From assembly GCF_008801605.1 (NCBI RefSeq), contig NZ_VZPJ01000013.1, positions 1 through 64,000 of the forward strand: 64,000 bases of DNA, in the 5' to 3' direction. The notes beneath the pieces were generated by a model. It had not been told where the DNA came from. It worked only from the letters and a program-made list of their open reading frames with translations, and did no database searches. Shown here piece by piece: positions 26,288-35,335 of the stretch. The translations under genes were made by a program, and so were the position numbers. The stretch is from Pseudomonas brassicacearum subsp. brassicacearum. Its GTDB lineage: Bacteria; Pseudomonadota; Gammaproteobacteria; Pseudomonadales; Pseudomonadaceae. Numbering within the stretch: position 1 is the first letter of the stretch; the number at the start of each line of letters is the position of its first letter.

Positions 26288-27407
26288 AATATAGCGCGGC
26301 CAGTACGGTTAGCCCGCCCATCAGGGCCCCGGTCCACGGCAAGTCCGCCAGGTCGGCACCACTGGCGACGACCAACCCACCAATCCATGCTCCCGCCGCG
26401 TTGCCGAGGTTGAAGGCACTCTGGTTCAGGGTCGAGCCGAGGTTCGGCGCCTCAAAGGCCTGGTCGATGATCAGCAGTTGCAGGATCGGGCACAGGGCGA
26501 AGGCGAAGATCCCCCACAGCACCAGGGTGATCGCCGCCGGAATCACCGATTGGCTGGTCTGGCTGAACGCGGCCAACACCAGCACCACGGCCAGGGCCAT
26601 GGCCACCAGTGAAGGCAGCAGGCGCCGGTCCGCCAGACGCCCGCCGAGGAAGCTACCCGCTGTCAGGCCGACACCGAACAACAGCAACATGATGGTGATG
26701 CCGTGTGGGCTGACACCGGTGATGTCCTGCAGGATCGGCGCGATGTAGGTGAACACGCTGAACAAACTGGTGGAGGCCAGCACGCTCATGCCCAGGGCGA
26801 GCAACACGTTGACCTTGCCCAGCACCTTGAACTCGCTGGCCAGGTTGGCTTTGTCCATGGGGATTTCCCTGGGCAGCCAGACCCATTGGGCGATGGCGGC
26901 GATCACGCCGATCACCGATACCGCCCAGAACGTCGAACGCCAACCGGCGTATTGCCCCAAAGCCGTGCCCAACGGCACGCCCAGCACGTTAGCCAGGGTC
27001 AGGCCGGTGAACATCATGGCAATTGCCTGGGCCCGTTTGTTCGGCGCCACCAGCCCGGCCGCCACTACCGAACCGATGCCAAAGAACGCTCCGTGGCACA
27101 GCGCAGTAATGACCCGGGCGGCCATCAGCGTGGCGTAGTTCGGCGCCAGGGCGCAGAGCACGTTGCCGAGGATGAACATCAGGGTCATGCCCAGCAGCGT
27201 GGCCTTGCGTGGCATGTTGGCGGTGCCAATCGCCAGGATCGGCGCGCCGAACACCACGCCCAGGGCATAGCCCGTAATCAGTAGCCCGGCCTGGGGAATG
27301 CTCACGGCCAAGTCCCGGGCGACATCGGGCAACAGGCCCATGATGACGAATTCAGTCGTGCCGATGCCGAAAGCGGCGACGGCCAAAGCAAGCAAGGCGA
27401 GTGGCAT
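26238..27407 (-). CDS. MFS transporter, DHA1 / AraJ-like
   Basis: 389 residues and 12 predicted helices. The N-terminus MPLALLALAVAAFGIGTTEFVIMGLLPDVA is characteristic of the AraJ/YdhP sugar-efflux-like DHA1 exporters, and motif A-like loops follow each half. The start at 27407 is chosen because the hydrophobic helix begins there; an ATG 63 bp upstream adds a non-homologous leader. The substrate is unknown. It overlaps the FNT gene tail to tail. Confidence 0.85.
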   Translation of the reverse strand: MPLALLALAVAAFGIGTTEFVIMGLLPDVARDLAVSIPQAGLLITGYALGVVFGAPILAIGTANMPRKATLLGMTLMFILGNVLCALAPNYATLMAARVITALCHGAFFGIGSVVAAGLVAPNKRAQAIAMMFTGLTLANVLGVPLGTALGQYAGWRSTFWAVSVIGVIAAIAQWVWLPREIPMDKANLASEFKVLGKVNVLLALGMSVLASTSLFSVFTYIAPILQDITGVSPHGITIMLLLFGVGLTAGSFLGGRLADRRLLPSLVAMALAVVLVLAAFSQTSQSVIPAAITLVLWGIFAFALCPILQLLIIDQAFEAPNLGSTLNQSAFNLGNAAGAWIGGLVVASGADLADLPWTGALMGGLTVLAALYFIYRQRHLGAAAGLAD

Positions 27408-27583
27408 GCGCAAGGTCTCTGTCTGTAGTCTTGACGCTCTGATCAGGCATACGCATGCCGGCGCCCCCATTCGAATGAGCGGGGCAACAGCGAGATTATT
27501 GGAATAGGTGTATGCGCAACTGAGTGCGGCGTGGTCGGCTTGCAGTATAAACGATAGCGAATCAATTTATGAGCCCGATGATC

Positions 27584-27680
27584 GTAGGAGCTGTCGAGTG
27601 CAACGAGGCTGCGATCTTTCCACTGACAATTGAGTCTGAAGTGAAAGATCAAAAAGATCGCAGCCTTCGGCAGCTCCTAC
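27584..27680. repeat. Third-family repeat (GTAGGAGCTG ... CAGCTCCTAC)
   Basis: Inverted arms GTAGGAGCTGTCGAGTGCAA and CGCAGCCTTCGGCAGCTCCTAC, with internal GCGATCTTT / AAAGATCGC pairs. This family differs in sequence from the REP cores and also occurs at 30884-30942. The rest of 27408-27583 has no gene and should contain the MFS promoter. Confidence 0.8.
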
Positions 27681-27708
27681 GGGCGGGGGACAAGACAAGG
27701 AGCGTGCC

Positions 27709-28542
27709 GTGCTTGCAACGGCCCTGGTGTTGGTCGCGGCACTGTTGCATGCGGCGTGGAATACGCTGATCAAGTTCAGTGGCGAGCGTTTGCTGGTGGT
27801 GGCGTACATGGACAGCGTCGCCTTGCTGTTCGTCGCGTTGGCACTGGGTTTCGTGGCCTTGCCGCCGTTGGAGATCTGGCCGTGGATCCTGGCGTCGGCG
27901 GCGTTCGAGCTGCTCTACCGCTATTTGCTGATCCAGGCTTATCGGGTCGGTGACCTGGGGCTGGTCTATCCGCTGATGCGCGGCCTGTCGCCGCTGGTGG
28001 TGCTGGCCCTGACATTTATGTTCGCTGGTGAAACCCTGGCGACCCAGCAGGTCATCGGCATTTTGCTGATCCCGTTCGGCATGCTTTGCCTGTTGTGGCA
28101 GGGCGGTGGTGGCGAGCGGCTGCCCTGGTCGATGCTGCCGGTGGTGGCGCTGATCGGCCTGTGCATCGGTTGCTACACCTTTATCGACGGTCACGCTTTG
28201 CGGCGCTGGTCCCATCCGCTGGATTACCTGGTCTGGGTCACGCTGTTCAGTGCCTGGCCGTTCCCGTTGCTGGCGCTGGTGAGCAAGCGGCCGGCCTTCA
28301 TGCGGTTCTGGCGTGAGCAGTGGCGGTTGGGGTTGGCAGTCGGATTCTGCGTATTGTTCAGCTACGCTCTGGTGCTGTGGGCCATGCAACTGGGCTCGAT
28401 CGCCGAAGCGGCGGCGCTGCGGGAGATCAGCGTGATCCTGGTGGTGCTGTTCGGCATGCGTTACTTGAAAGAACCTTTCGGCTTGCCGCGGCTCTTAGCC
28501 TGCGGGCTGGTGTTGGTTGGCATGCTGGTGATGAAGTCCTGA
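27709..28542 (+). CDS. DMT-superfamily (EamA) transporter
   Basis: 277 residues with about ten predicted helices in two EamA repeats. The N-terminal repeat has ALLHAAWNTLIKFSGER and the C-terminal repeat ends VILVVLFGMRYLKEPFG, the conserved EamA repeat end. The GTG at 27709 follows AAGGAG with good spacing. The substrate is unknown, possibly a metabolite or amino acid. The next gene starts 51 bp downstream and may be co-transcribed. Confidence 0.85.
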   Translation: MLATALVLVAALLHAAWNTLIKFSGERLLVVAYMDSVALLFVALALGFVALPPLEIWPWILASAAFELLYRYLLIQAYRVGDLGLVYPLMRGLSPLVVLALTFMFAGETLATQQVIGILLIPFGMLCLLWQGGGGERLPWSMLPVVALIGLCIGCYTFIDGHALRRWSHPLDYLVWVTLFSAWPFPLLALVSKRPAFMRFWREQWRLGLAVGFCVLFSYALVLWAMQLGSIAEAAALREISVILVVLFGMRYLKEPFGLPRLLACGLVLVGMLVMKS

Positions 28543-28593
28543 CCGGCGCTGGACTTGCGATATTCTATAAAACTCAAAGAAGGAACTGCGTCA

Positions 28594-28977
28594 ATGACGG
28601 TTGCCCTGTGGTGTATTTTGATTGCCTTTCTCCTGCCTTACCTGTGCGTCGCCATTGCCAAGATCGGTGGACGATACAGGCTGGCAGATAACCACGACCC
28701 TCGGGACTTTCTGGACTCACTCGAAGGTGCGCCTCGGCGGGCATACGCCGCGCAACTGAACAGCTTTGAAATCAGCCCGTTTTTTGCCGCCGCCGTGATC
28801 GTCGCGCACCAGGCCGGCAATGCCGAGCTGGTGACCATCAATGTGCTGGCAGTGCTGTTCATCACCAGTCGCCTGCTCTACATCATTTGCTACCTGGCTG
28901 ACTGGGCGATTCTACGTTCGCTGATGTGGTTCGTGGGGGTGGGGTTGGTCTTGAGTTTCTTCTTCGTTTCGGTCTGA
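28594..28977 (+). CDS. MAPEG-family membrane protein
   Basis: 127 residues and four predicted helices. The loop after helix 1, with NHDPRDFLDSLEGAPRRAYAAQLNSFE, is the MAPEG pattern (Arg/Asn/Glu residues that bind glutathione in eukaryotic members), followed by SPFFAAAVIVAHQAG. AAGGAA at 28580-28585 fixes the ATG at 28594. Bacterial members often have no assigned substrate. Confidence 0.85.
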   Translation: MTVALWCILIAFLLPYLCVAIAKIGGRYRLADNHDPRDFLDSLEGAPRRAYAAQLNSFEISPFFAAAVIVAHQAGNAELVTINVLAVLFITSRLLYIICYLADWAILRSLMWFVGVGLVLSFFFVSV

Positions 28978-29011
28978 GCCTGATTTCGGATTTTTGGCGT
29001 TTTGGCTGGCC

Positions 29012-29106
29012 TCTTCGCGAGCAAGCTCGCTCCAACAGTTGATCTTGGTGAATACATATTTTGTGTACACAACCGATCCAATGTGGGAGCGAGCTTGCTC
29101 GCGATC
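29012..29106. repeat. REP pair
   Basis: Inverted REP cores between the MAPEG gene and the convergent mltA. Confidence 0.9.
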
Positions 29107-29112
29107 GGGGCC

Positions 29113-30300
29113 CTAGGGATTGGCGGTCACCGCATTCGCCACCTGCGGCACTTGCGGCAACGCCATGCCCTTGGGCCAGAGCATCCAGATCTGGCCCTGT
29201 TGCTTCATGTCCCCGGCCAGTTGTCCGGCCGCCTCGCCCGTGCCCCAGAACAGGTCCGCCCGCACTTCGCCGGCAATTGCACCGCCAGTGTCCTGGGCGG
29301 CGACGGGCCGGTTCAAGGTGCTGCCGTCGGGGCGCGTGGTGGATAGCCACAGCAGGCTGCCCAGCGGAATCACCTTGCGGTCCACCGCCACACTGTAGCC
29401 GGCTGTCAGCGGTACATTCAGCGAGCCTCGCGGGCCTTCGTTGCTGTCGGGGTTACGGTTGAAGAACACGTAGCTGGGGTTGCTGCCCAGCAATTCGGGA
29501 ATACGGTTCGGGTTGGCCTTGGCCCAGGCACTGATGGCGCCCATGGTCACGTCTTCTTTCTTCAGCTCGCCCTGTTCAACCAGCCAGCGCCCGATGGGGC
29601 GGTAAGGATGGCCGTTCTGGTCGGCATAACCGATGCGCAGTTGGCGGCCATCGGCGAGTCGAATGCGTCCCGAACCCTGGATTTGCAGGAATTGCAGGTT
29701 CATGGGGTCGGTCAGCCAGGCGATGACCGGCGCCTTTACTCCGTTGGTTTCGATGGTGGCCGCGTCGTCGTATGGCTTGAGCACGCGGCCTTCGAGGCGG
29801 CCACGCAGGCGTTTGCCCTTGAGTTCAGGGTAAATGCTGTCCAGCGACACAATGATCATGTCCTCCGGCACACCGTAGACCGGGATATTCGCCGTAGCGG
29901 TCTGGGTGAGGCTGCCGGGGTAGACCGGCTCGTAGTAGCCGGTAATCAGGCCGTTGGGGCTGTTGTCTCCCGAGCGCAGGCCATAGACGTCCAGGTTCTG
30001 TTTCAGGAAATTGCGTACATCCTGTGGGGTTTGCGGCACATTGGCCGCTGCCGCGCAGGTCGGGCCCCAGGTCGCATCGGCCTTGAGTCGGGTGCAGGCA
30101 CTGCGCCAGGAGCCGAAACCGGCCAGCAGGTCTGCATCGGACACCGACGGCAACGCCTCCCACGGTGCGCTGACATAGGTGGCGAGGGCGTGGGTCTGAG
30201 GTTCTTCGACCTTTTCGCCGCGATTACAACCGGCCAACAGTGCGATCAGCGGTAGGGTCAATGCCAGGCCTTTGTGCCAGGTCTTGATGCGGCTGTTCAT
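29113..30300 (-). CDS. mltA: Membrane-bound lytic murein transglycosylase A
   Basis: 395-residue outer-membrane lipoprotein that cleaves peptidoglycan glycan strands. A lipobox (LIALLAGC, residues about 18-25) ends the signal peptide. MltA signatures are LITGYYEPVYPGS, the YVFFNRN segment, and the 3D-domain AAQDTGGAIAG with the catalytic aspartate near the C-terminus. The start at 30300 is the ATG directly before the signal peptide; AGGAAA precedes it. Confidence 0.95.
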   Translation of the reverse strand: MNSRIKTWHKGLALTLPLIALLAGCNRGEKVEEPQTHALATYVSAPWEALPSVSDADLLAGFGSWRSACTRLKADATWGPTCAAAANVPQTPQDVRNFLKQNLDVYGLRSGDNSPNGLITGYYEPVYPGSLTQTATANIPVYGVPEDMIIVSLDSIYPELKGKRLRGRLEGRVLKPYDDAATIETNGVKAPVIAWLTDPMNLQFLQIQGSGRIRLADGRQLRIGYADQNGHPYRPIGRWLVEQGELKKEDVTMGAISAWAKANPNRIPELLGSNPSYVFFNRNPDSNEGPRGSLNVPLTAGYSVAVDRKVIPLGSLLWLSTTRPDGSTLNRPVAAQDTGGAIAGEVRADLFWGTGEAAGQLAGDMKQQGQIWMLWPKGMALPQVPQVANAVTANP

Positions 30301-30425
30301 GAAGATTTCCTTTGCAGTCATTCGAACGCTGTCAGGCGCTCGAACAACCCGTATTGTTGATAGGGCCATTGGTCTTTACCGATGACCCGAGGATACTAAC
30401 TGCCGTTTCCTGCCCCGAGGCCAAG

Positions 30426-30875
30426 ATGTTTGTAAAACGATTTTCCATGGCCGTACTGGCCTGCCTGATGTTATCCGCCTGTGGCGGCGTCGATCCCAAT
30501 TCTCCCCTTGGCCAGCGCAAGGCGATCTTCAAGCAGATGCTCAAGACCAACGAAGAGTTGGGCGGCATGTTGCGTGGACGAGTCCCGTTCGATGGCCCAC
30601 GATTTGCCGAAGGCGCGGCGCAACTGGATCAACTCTCCCATGAGCCGTGGAAGCACTTCCCGCAAGTGCGCGAGCAAGACCACACCAGCGCCCGGGATGA
30701 GGTCTGGCAAAAGCAGGCGCGTTTCCAGGAAATGGCCCGCAACCTTGAAGCCGCCACCGGTGAGTTGGTGACCGCCAGCAACGTCCAACCCTACAAGGCC
30801 AGTTACTTGGGGCCGGCGGTGCAAAAGGTCGAGGATGCGTGCAGTGCCTGTCATAAGGAGTTTCGGGATCATTGA
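30426..30875 (+). CDS. Cytochrome c'-type haem lipoprotein
   Basis: 149 residues. The signal peptide ends in a lipobox (LMLSAC, residues 14-19), so the protein is probably membrane-anchored. The C-terminal CSACHKE is a haem c site (CxxCH) placed at the extreme C-terminus as in cytochromes c' and c-556, and residues 25-120 are helical with FAEGAAQLDQLSHEPWKHFP. Cytochromes c' bind NO or act in electron transfer; the function here is not known. Start chosen at the signal peptide ATG at 30426. Confidence 0.85.
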   Translation: MFVKRFSMAVLACLMLSACGGVDPNSPLGQRKAIFKQMLKTNEELGGMLRGRVPFDGPRFAEGAAQLDQLSHEPWKHFPQVREQDHTSARDEVWQKQARFQEMARNLEAATGELVTASNVQPYKASYLGPAVQKVEDACSACHKEFRDH

Positions 30876-30883
30876 CATATCTT

Positions 30884-30942
30884 GAAAGATCGCAGGCTCC
30901 TACAGGGGATCGCATTCATCCTGCAGGAGCCTGCGATCTTTT
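30884..30942. repeat. Third-family palindrome, likely also a bidirectional terminator
   Basis: Near-perfect arms GAAAGATCGCAGGCTCCT and AGGAGCCTGCGATCTTTT between convergent genes, with T-runs in both directions. Confidence 0.8.
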
Positions 30943-30948
30943 CAATGT

Positions 30949-31344
30949 TCACTTGTCCAGCTCGTCCACCGCTTCCTGCAGTTCCTTGCGGGAGGTTGCC
31001 AGCTTGTCCTTGCGTTTGTTGATCCGCTCGGCGTCGCCTTTTTTCATGGCCTTTTCCAGGTCGGCCTGACGCCGGCTGACCTCGTGCTTGGCATCGAGCA
31101 CCTTGTTTTCACGCTCCTTGCGCAAGGACGCATCGGTGCAATGGCTGGTGACTTCGTCCAACGCGGTTTCCAGGCCTGCCTGCTGGTCCTGGTTGCCACG
31201 GGACTTGGCCAGTTCGATCTGGTTGATGATGCCCTGGCGCTTGGCCGCGCAACCGGTGAGCTCCGGGGCTTGCTCGTCCGCCATCAAGGGGGCGGCCATG
31301 GCACTGCATAAGACCAGCAGGGCAACGGGGGACAGGAAATTCAT
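30949..31344 (-). CDS. DUF1090-family periplasmic protein (YqjC-like)
   Basis: 131 residues with a signal peptide (cleaved near LMADE). The mature part has two cysteines (TGCAAKR and TSHCTDA) that could form a disulphide, then a long charged helix (RKERENKVLDAKHEVSRRQ) typical of DUF1090. The function of the family is unknown. It converges on the haem lipoprotein gene. Confidence 0.85.
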   Translation of the reverse strand: MNFLSPVALLVLCSAMAAPLMADEQAPELTGCAAKRQGIINQIELAKSRGNQDQQAGLETALDEVTSHCTDASLRKERENKVLDAKHEVSRRQADLEKAMKKGDAERINKRKDKLATSRKELQEAVDELDK

Positions 31345-31434
31345 AGCAACTCCGTAAAAAATCGCGAGCGGTCGGTACAGATGCGCTGTTGGAACGCATG
31401 CTTGCCCCTTGGGTTCAACCGCACAGGGCCCGGA

Positions 31435-33108
31435 TTAAAAACCGTCGACCCCGGCAGTGCGTAATACGTCACTCAAGGCCAGCACCTGCGGGTCGCGAAA
31501 AAATGCGCTCAGTTGCGCGGCGCGTCCCGGTCCGATGCCGGCCTCGGCTTGCCATTGTTCGGTGCTGCGCTCGGCCAGCGCCTGCCACGGCCCCTCCAGC
31601 CGGGCCTCACCAGCGGGCGGCAGGCCCAGGGCCTTGAGCCATTGCTCGAACGGGCGTTGTCGGGCGCTGTGCAGGCTGGCGAGCAGGCGGGTGCTGCTGT
31701 GTTCGCCGAAGCCGGCAATGTTAGCAAGCTCGGCGGCATCGAGGGTCATCCAATCCAGCAATCCGTCGAGTCGTCCGGCGGCCAGCAGCTTTTCCCAGGT
31801 GCCGGGGCCGACGTGGGGCAGGGCAAGCCCTTGTTTGCCGCTGAGCCAGCCCAGTCGCGCGAGGAACTGGCTTTCACAGCCGGGTGTCGGTTGCCAGCAA
31901 CTCAAGAAGTGATGATCGGTTTCCGCAGGGACGTTGAGGTTCTGCCGCTCGACGCTGCGCAGCACGACGCTGTCGAGCCGTGGGATGGTCAGCCCGGCCA
32001 GGCTGATAGCGACACGGTCGCCGGGGCGAATGTCCATCTCTTCCCAACGCTTGAGGGAACTGACACTTACCCGGCGAATCCACCGGTCGTCGAGTCGGAT
32101 GCGTTCAAGCTCCAGTACGGGGGTGATGCGTCCGGTGCGACCGACCTTGAAGTGCACCTTGCGCACTTCGGCCAGCGCCTGGGCATACGGGTATTTCCAG
32201 GCCACGCTCCAGAACGGCGCCCTGGCCTGCCAGCGGTCGGCGGGTGGGCGGCGGCTCTGGTGCAGGACGATTCCGTCGCTGGCGAATGGCAGCGGCGTGC
32301 GGTACCAGTGATCGCGCCACTGCTCGGCATCGGCCAATGTCCGCACAGGTTGGTTGTAGTCGAGGGTGTCAGCGAAGCCCAAGGCGTTCAGCGCGGCCAT
32401 TCGCTCGGGCAGGGTGTCCGGCCCTTCCGGCCAGTCCCAGACAAACAGGTCGATATACACCCCATCGTGTACCGTCAAATTGCTGCGTGCCATCAAGCCT
32501 GCCATGGTCCCGCGGGCGTTCACGCTGCCGCTGCTGGCTTGGACATGGGCCTCCAGGCGCCAGTACAACTCGCCCTGGACGACCAGGTCTACGGACTGGT
32601 GCAGTCGCTGGGGGATGGCGCCGATCTTGCGCGCATTCGTGGTCCAGTCATGTCCTTGGACGCCATCGCCACGGCTGATTGCCTGATGCAGGCGACCCTT
32701 GCGATAGACCAGGGTTACCGCCACACCGTCGACTTTCGGCTGGGCCCAGACGTCCTCCCGACCGCGCAGCCAGGCCCCCACGGCGTCGGCGTCCTTCAGC
32801 TTTTCCAGGCCGGTATGGACCACGGGGTGCGGAACCTTTCCGCCCGTTGAGCGCAGCGGATCGTCGGGTGCCGCGAGGTTGAAGCAGCGGCGCCATTGGC
32901 TCAACTGTGCGCGGGACTGGTCATACAGTTCGTCGGCCACCGGCGATTGACCGAGGCGGTGATAGCCGTCGTCCCAGGTGTCGATTTGCTGTTGCAGCGC
33001 GGCGATCTCGGCCCGGGCGCGTTCAGTGGGCCAGTCGGGACAGGGCGCGGCGAGCGCAGGAATGGCAATGAAGACAAGACAGGCGAGTGCATACAAAAAC
33101 GGTGGCAT
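31435..33108 (-). CDS. ligB: NAD-dependent DNA ligase LigB
   Basis: 557 residues. The adenylation domain has the AMP-accepting Lys125 in AQPKVDGVAV, then SRGDGVQG and GELYW. An OB fold and helix-hairpin-helix units follow (GLALPHVGPGTWEKL, ANIAGFGEHSS). The zinc finger and BRCT domain of LigA are lacking, as in E. coli LigB. The N-terminus (MPPFLYALACLVFIAIPALA) looks like a signal peptide, which is odd for a DNA ligase but is also seen in the E. coli protein. Start at 33108; longer frame upstream is non-homologous. Confidence 0.92.
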   Translation of the reverse strand: MPPFLYALACLVFIAIPALAAPCPDWPTERARAEIAALQQQIDTWDDGYHRLGQSPVADELYDQSRAQLSQWRRCFNLAAPDDPLRSTGGKVPHPVVHTGLEKLKDADAVGAWLRGREDVWAQPKVDGVAVTLVYRKGRLHQAISRGDGVQGHDWTTNARKIGAIPQRLHQSVDLVVQGELYWRLEAHVQASSGSVNARGTMAGLMARSNLTVHDGVYIDLFVWDWPEGPDTLPERMAALNALGFADTLDYNQPVRTLADAEQWRDHWYRTPLPFASDGIVLHQSRRPPADRWQARAPFWSVAWKYPYAQALAEVRKVHFKVGRTGRITPVLELERIRLDDRWIRRVSVSSLKRWEEMDIRPGDRVAISLAGLTIPRLDSVVLRSVERQNLNVPAETDHHFLSCWQPTPGCESQFLARLGWLSGKQGLALPHVGPGTWEKLLAAGRLDGLLDWMTLDAAELANIAGFGEHSSTRLLASLHSARQRPFEQWLKALGLPPAGEARLEGPWQALAERSTEQWQAEAGIGPGRAAQLSAFFRDPQVLALSDVLRTAGVDGF

Positions 33109-33314
33109 CGAAGCATCCTTGCTTGGTTGAGTACTGAAGGCTAGCCACCGTCCCGGAAGTTGCGAGGCCCGGAGCGTTACCGGATTTTGCGGGGCCTGGT
33201 GGCAAAATCGCGGCGGTACAGTGCGAGGCGATTTAGCCGTGCAACTGTGTCTTGCCCTCATCAACGGCCGGCGCAGAATGGGCTTTCGATTCGCCGCTGC
33301 CTGGAATGCTCCCG

Positions 33315-33935
33315 ATGGAACTGTCGACGCTCGCTGTTTTCATCCCGGCCTGCTTTGCGCTGAACATGGCGCCGGGGCCGAACAACCTGCTGTCCATCAG
33401 TAACGCCTCGCGTTATGGCTTCGTCCGGGCGTGCAGTGGCGGCATTGGTCGATTGCTGGCGTTTGCGATCATGATCGCCCTGGCAGCGGTGGGGCTCACC
33501 GCCGTGCTGCACACCTCGGAGTTGCTGTTCCTGGGGATCAAGCTCGTCGGTGCCGGCTACCTGTTCTATTTGGCCGTGCAATTGTGGCGGGCCCAGCCTG
33601 AGGCCGGCAGTGAAGCCGCGGTCGCGTCGATGAGCCGGGCCGGCCTGGCGCGTCAGGAGTTCCTGGTGGCGATCGGCAATCCGAAGGCGATCCTGTTGTT
33701 TACCGCGTTCCTGCCGCAATTTGTCGACCGTACAGGCACCGTCACCCAACAATTTGCCGTGCTGGGAGGTTTGTTCCTGGCACTGGAGTGCATCGCCATC
33801 GGCCTGTATTGCTACATGGGCATTTACGCGCGACGGCTGTTCGCCCGGCCTAGTGGCAAGCGCCTGTTCAATCGGATGTGTGCGGGACTGCTGGCCAGTG
33901 CGGCTTCGTTTTTGCTGGTGGCGCGGCGGACTTGA
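33315..33935 (+). CDS. LysE/RhtB-family amino acid exporter
   Basis: 206 residues and about six predicted helices. The N-terminal MELSTLAVFIPACFALNMAP followed by GPNNLL is the RhtB/LysE signature, and IGNPKAILLFTAFLPQF is the central conserved segment. The ATG at 33315 is chosen over 33252 because the family N-terminus begins there. It probably exports an amino acid or derivative; specificity is not evident. Confidence 0.88.
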   Translation: MELSTLAVFIPACFALNMAPGPNNLLSISNASRYGFVRACSGGIGRLLAFAIMIALAAVGLTAVLHTSELLFLGIKLVGAGYLFYLAVQLWRAQPEAGSEAAVASMSRAGLARQEFLVAIGNPKAILLFTAFLPQFVDRTGTVTQQFAVLGGLFLALECIAIGLYCYMGIYARRLFARPSGKRLFNRMCAGLLASAASFLLVARRT

Positions 33936-33955
33936 GCGCCATGACGAGGGGATTT

Positions 33956-34042
33956 TGTGGGAGCAAGGCTTGCCCGCGATACAGGCACCTCGTTACCGCA
34001 GGGACCGCGTTGTCCTCATCGCGGGCAAGCCTTGCTCCCACA
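33956..34042. repeat. REP pair, GCAAGGCTTGCCCGCG variant
   Basis: Inverted cores GGGAGCAAGGCTTGCCCGCGAT and ATCGCGGGCAAGCCTTGCTCCC, a variant of the commoner GAGCTTGCTCGCG core. Confidence 0.9.
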
Positions 34043-34072
34043 GATAAATTCTCTCGCCTCAAGAGCCTGGCA

Positions 34073-34116
34073 TGAAAAAGCCCCTGGCGACCCGGTCGCC
34101 AGGGGCTTTTCTTTAC
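34073..34116 (-). terminator. Terminator of metK
   Basis: Stem AAAAGCCCCTGGCGACC / GGTCGCCAGGGGCTTTT directly after the metK stop, usable in both directions. Confidence 0.92.
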
Positions 34117-34125
34117 ACGCGGGTA

Positions 34126-35316
34126 TTACAGGCCGGCAGCGGCGCGCAGGGAGTCGGCGCGGTCGGTTTTTTCCCAGGTGAACGTGGTGAAGGTATCGTC
34201 ACCCACGGTCTTGGTCTGCGGCGTACGACCGAAGTGGCCATAGGCTGCAGTGTCCTGGTACATCGGGTGCAGCAGGTCGAGCATGGTAGTGATGGCGTAC
34301 GGACGCAGGTCGAACACTTCACGGACCAGGTTGATGATCTTGTCATCGCTGATCTTGCCGGTGCCGAAGGTATTCAGCGAGATCGACGTAGGCTGGGCCA
34401 CGCCAATGGCGTAGGAAACCTGGATCTCGCAGCGCTCGGCCAGGCCGGCGGCGACGATGTTCTTGGCGACATAACGGCCGGCGTAGGCCGCCGAACGGTC
34501 AACCTTCGATGGGTCCTTGCCGGAGAACGCGCCGCCGCCGTGACGAGCCATGCCGCCGTAGCTGTCGACGATGATCTTGCGACCGGTCAGGCCGCAGTCG
34601 CCCACCGGGCCGCCGATGATGAATTGGCCAGTCGGGTTGATGTGAAACTGGGTGTCCTTGGACAGCAGCTCGGCAGGCAGCACGTGCTTGACGATCAGTT
34701 CCATCACGCCTTCGCGCAGGTCTTTGTAGGACACTTCTGGGTTGTGCTGGGTCGACAGGACAACGGCATCGATACCCACCACCTTGCCGCCTTCGTAACG
34801 GCAGGTCACCTGGGACTTGGCGTCCGGGCGCAGCCAAGGCAGCAGTCCGGATTTACGGGCCTCGGCCTGGCGTTGAACCAACTGGTGCGAGAAGGTGATC
34901 GGGGCCGGCATCAGCACGTCGGTCTCGTTGCTGGCGTAGCCGAACATCAGGCCCTGGTCGCCGGCACCCTGGTCTTCAGGCTTGGCCCGATCAACGCCTT
35001 GGTTGATGTCGGGGGACTGCTTGCCAATGATGTTCATCACGCCACAGGTCGCGCCGTCGAAGCCGACGTCGGAGCTGTTGTAGCCAATGCCCAGGATCAC
35101 GTCGCGGACGATCTGCTCCAGGTCGACCCAGGCCGACGTGGTGACTTCGCCGGCGATGATCGCCACGCCCGTTTTCACCAGAGTCTCGCACGCCACGCGG
35201 GCGAACTTGTCTTCAGCAATGATGGCGTCCAGCACCGCATCAGAAATCTGGTCGGCGATTTTGTCCGGATGCCCTTCAGACACGGACTCGGAGGTGAAAA
35301 GGGAGTATTCGCTCAT
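34126..35316 (-). CDS. metK: S-adenosylmethionine synthetase
   Basis: Makes SAM from methionine and ATP. 396 residues, standard length. Signatures include SEGHPDKIADQISDAVLDA near the N-terminus, GDQGLMFGYASNET, and the P-loop-like GGGAFSGKDPSKVDRSAAY. It starts 19 bp after the sahR stop and has AGGAAAA upstream, so the two are very likely one operon under the palindrome at 36372. The metK-regulator-tkt-epd-pgk-fba order is conserved in pseudomonads. Confidence 0.97.
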   Translation of the reverse strand: MSEYSLFTSESVSEGHPDKIADQISDAVLDAIIAEDKFARVACETLVKTGVAIIAGEVTTSAWVDLEQIVRDVILGIGYNSSDVGFDGATCGVMNIIGKQSPDINQGVDRAKPEDQGAGDQGLMFGYASNETDVLMPAPITFSHQLVQRQAEARKSGLLPWLRPDAKSQVTCRYEGGKVVGIDAVVLSTQHNPEVSYKDLREGVMELIVKHVLPAELLSKDTQFHINPTGQFIIGGPVGDCGLTGRKIIVDSYGGMARHGGGAFSGKDPSKVDRSAAYAGRYVAKNIVAAGLAERCEIQVSYAIGVAQPTSISLNTFGTGKISDDKIINLVREVFDLRPYAITTMLDLLHPMYQDTAAYGHFGRTPQTKTVGDDTFTTFTWEKTDRADSLRAAAGL

Positions 35317-35335
35317 CTCGATGTTTTCCTACAAG

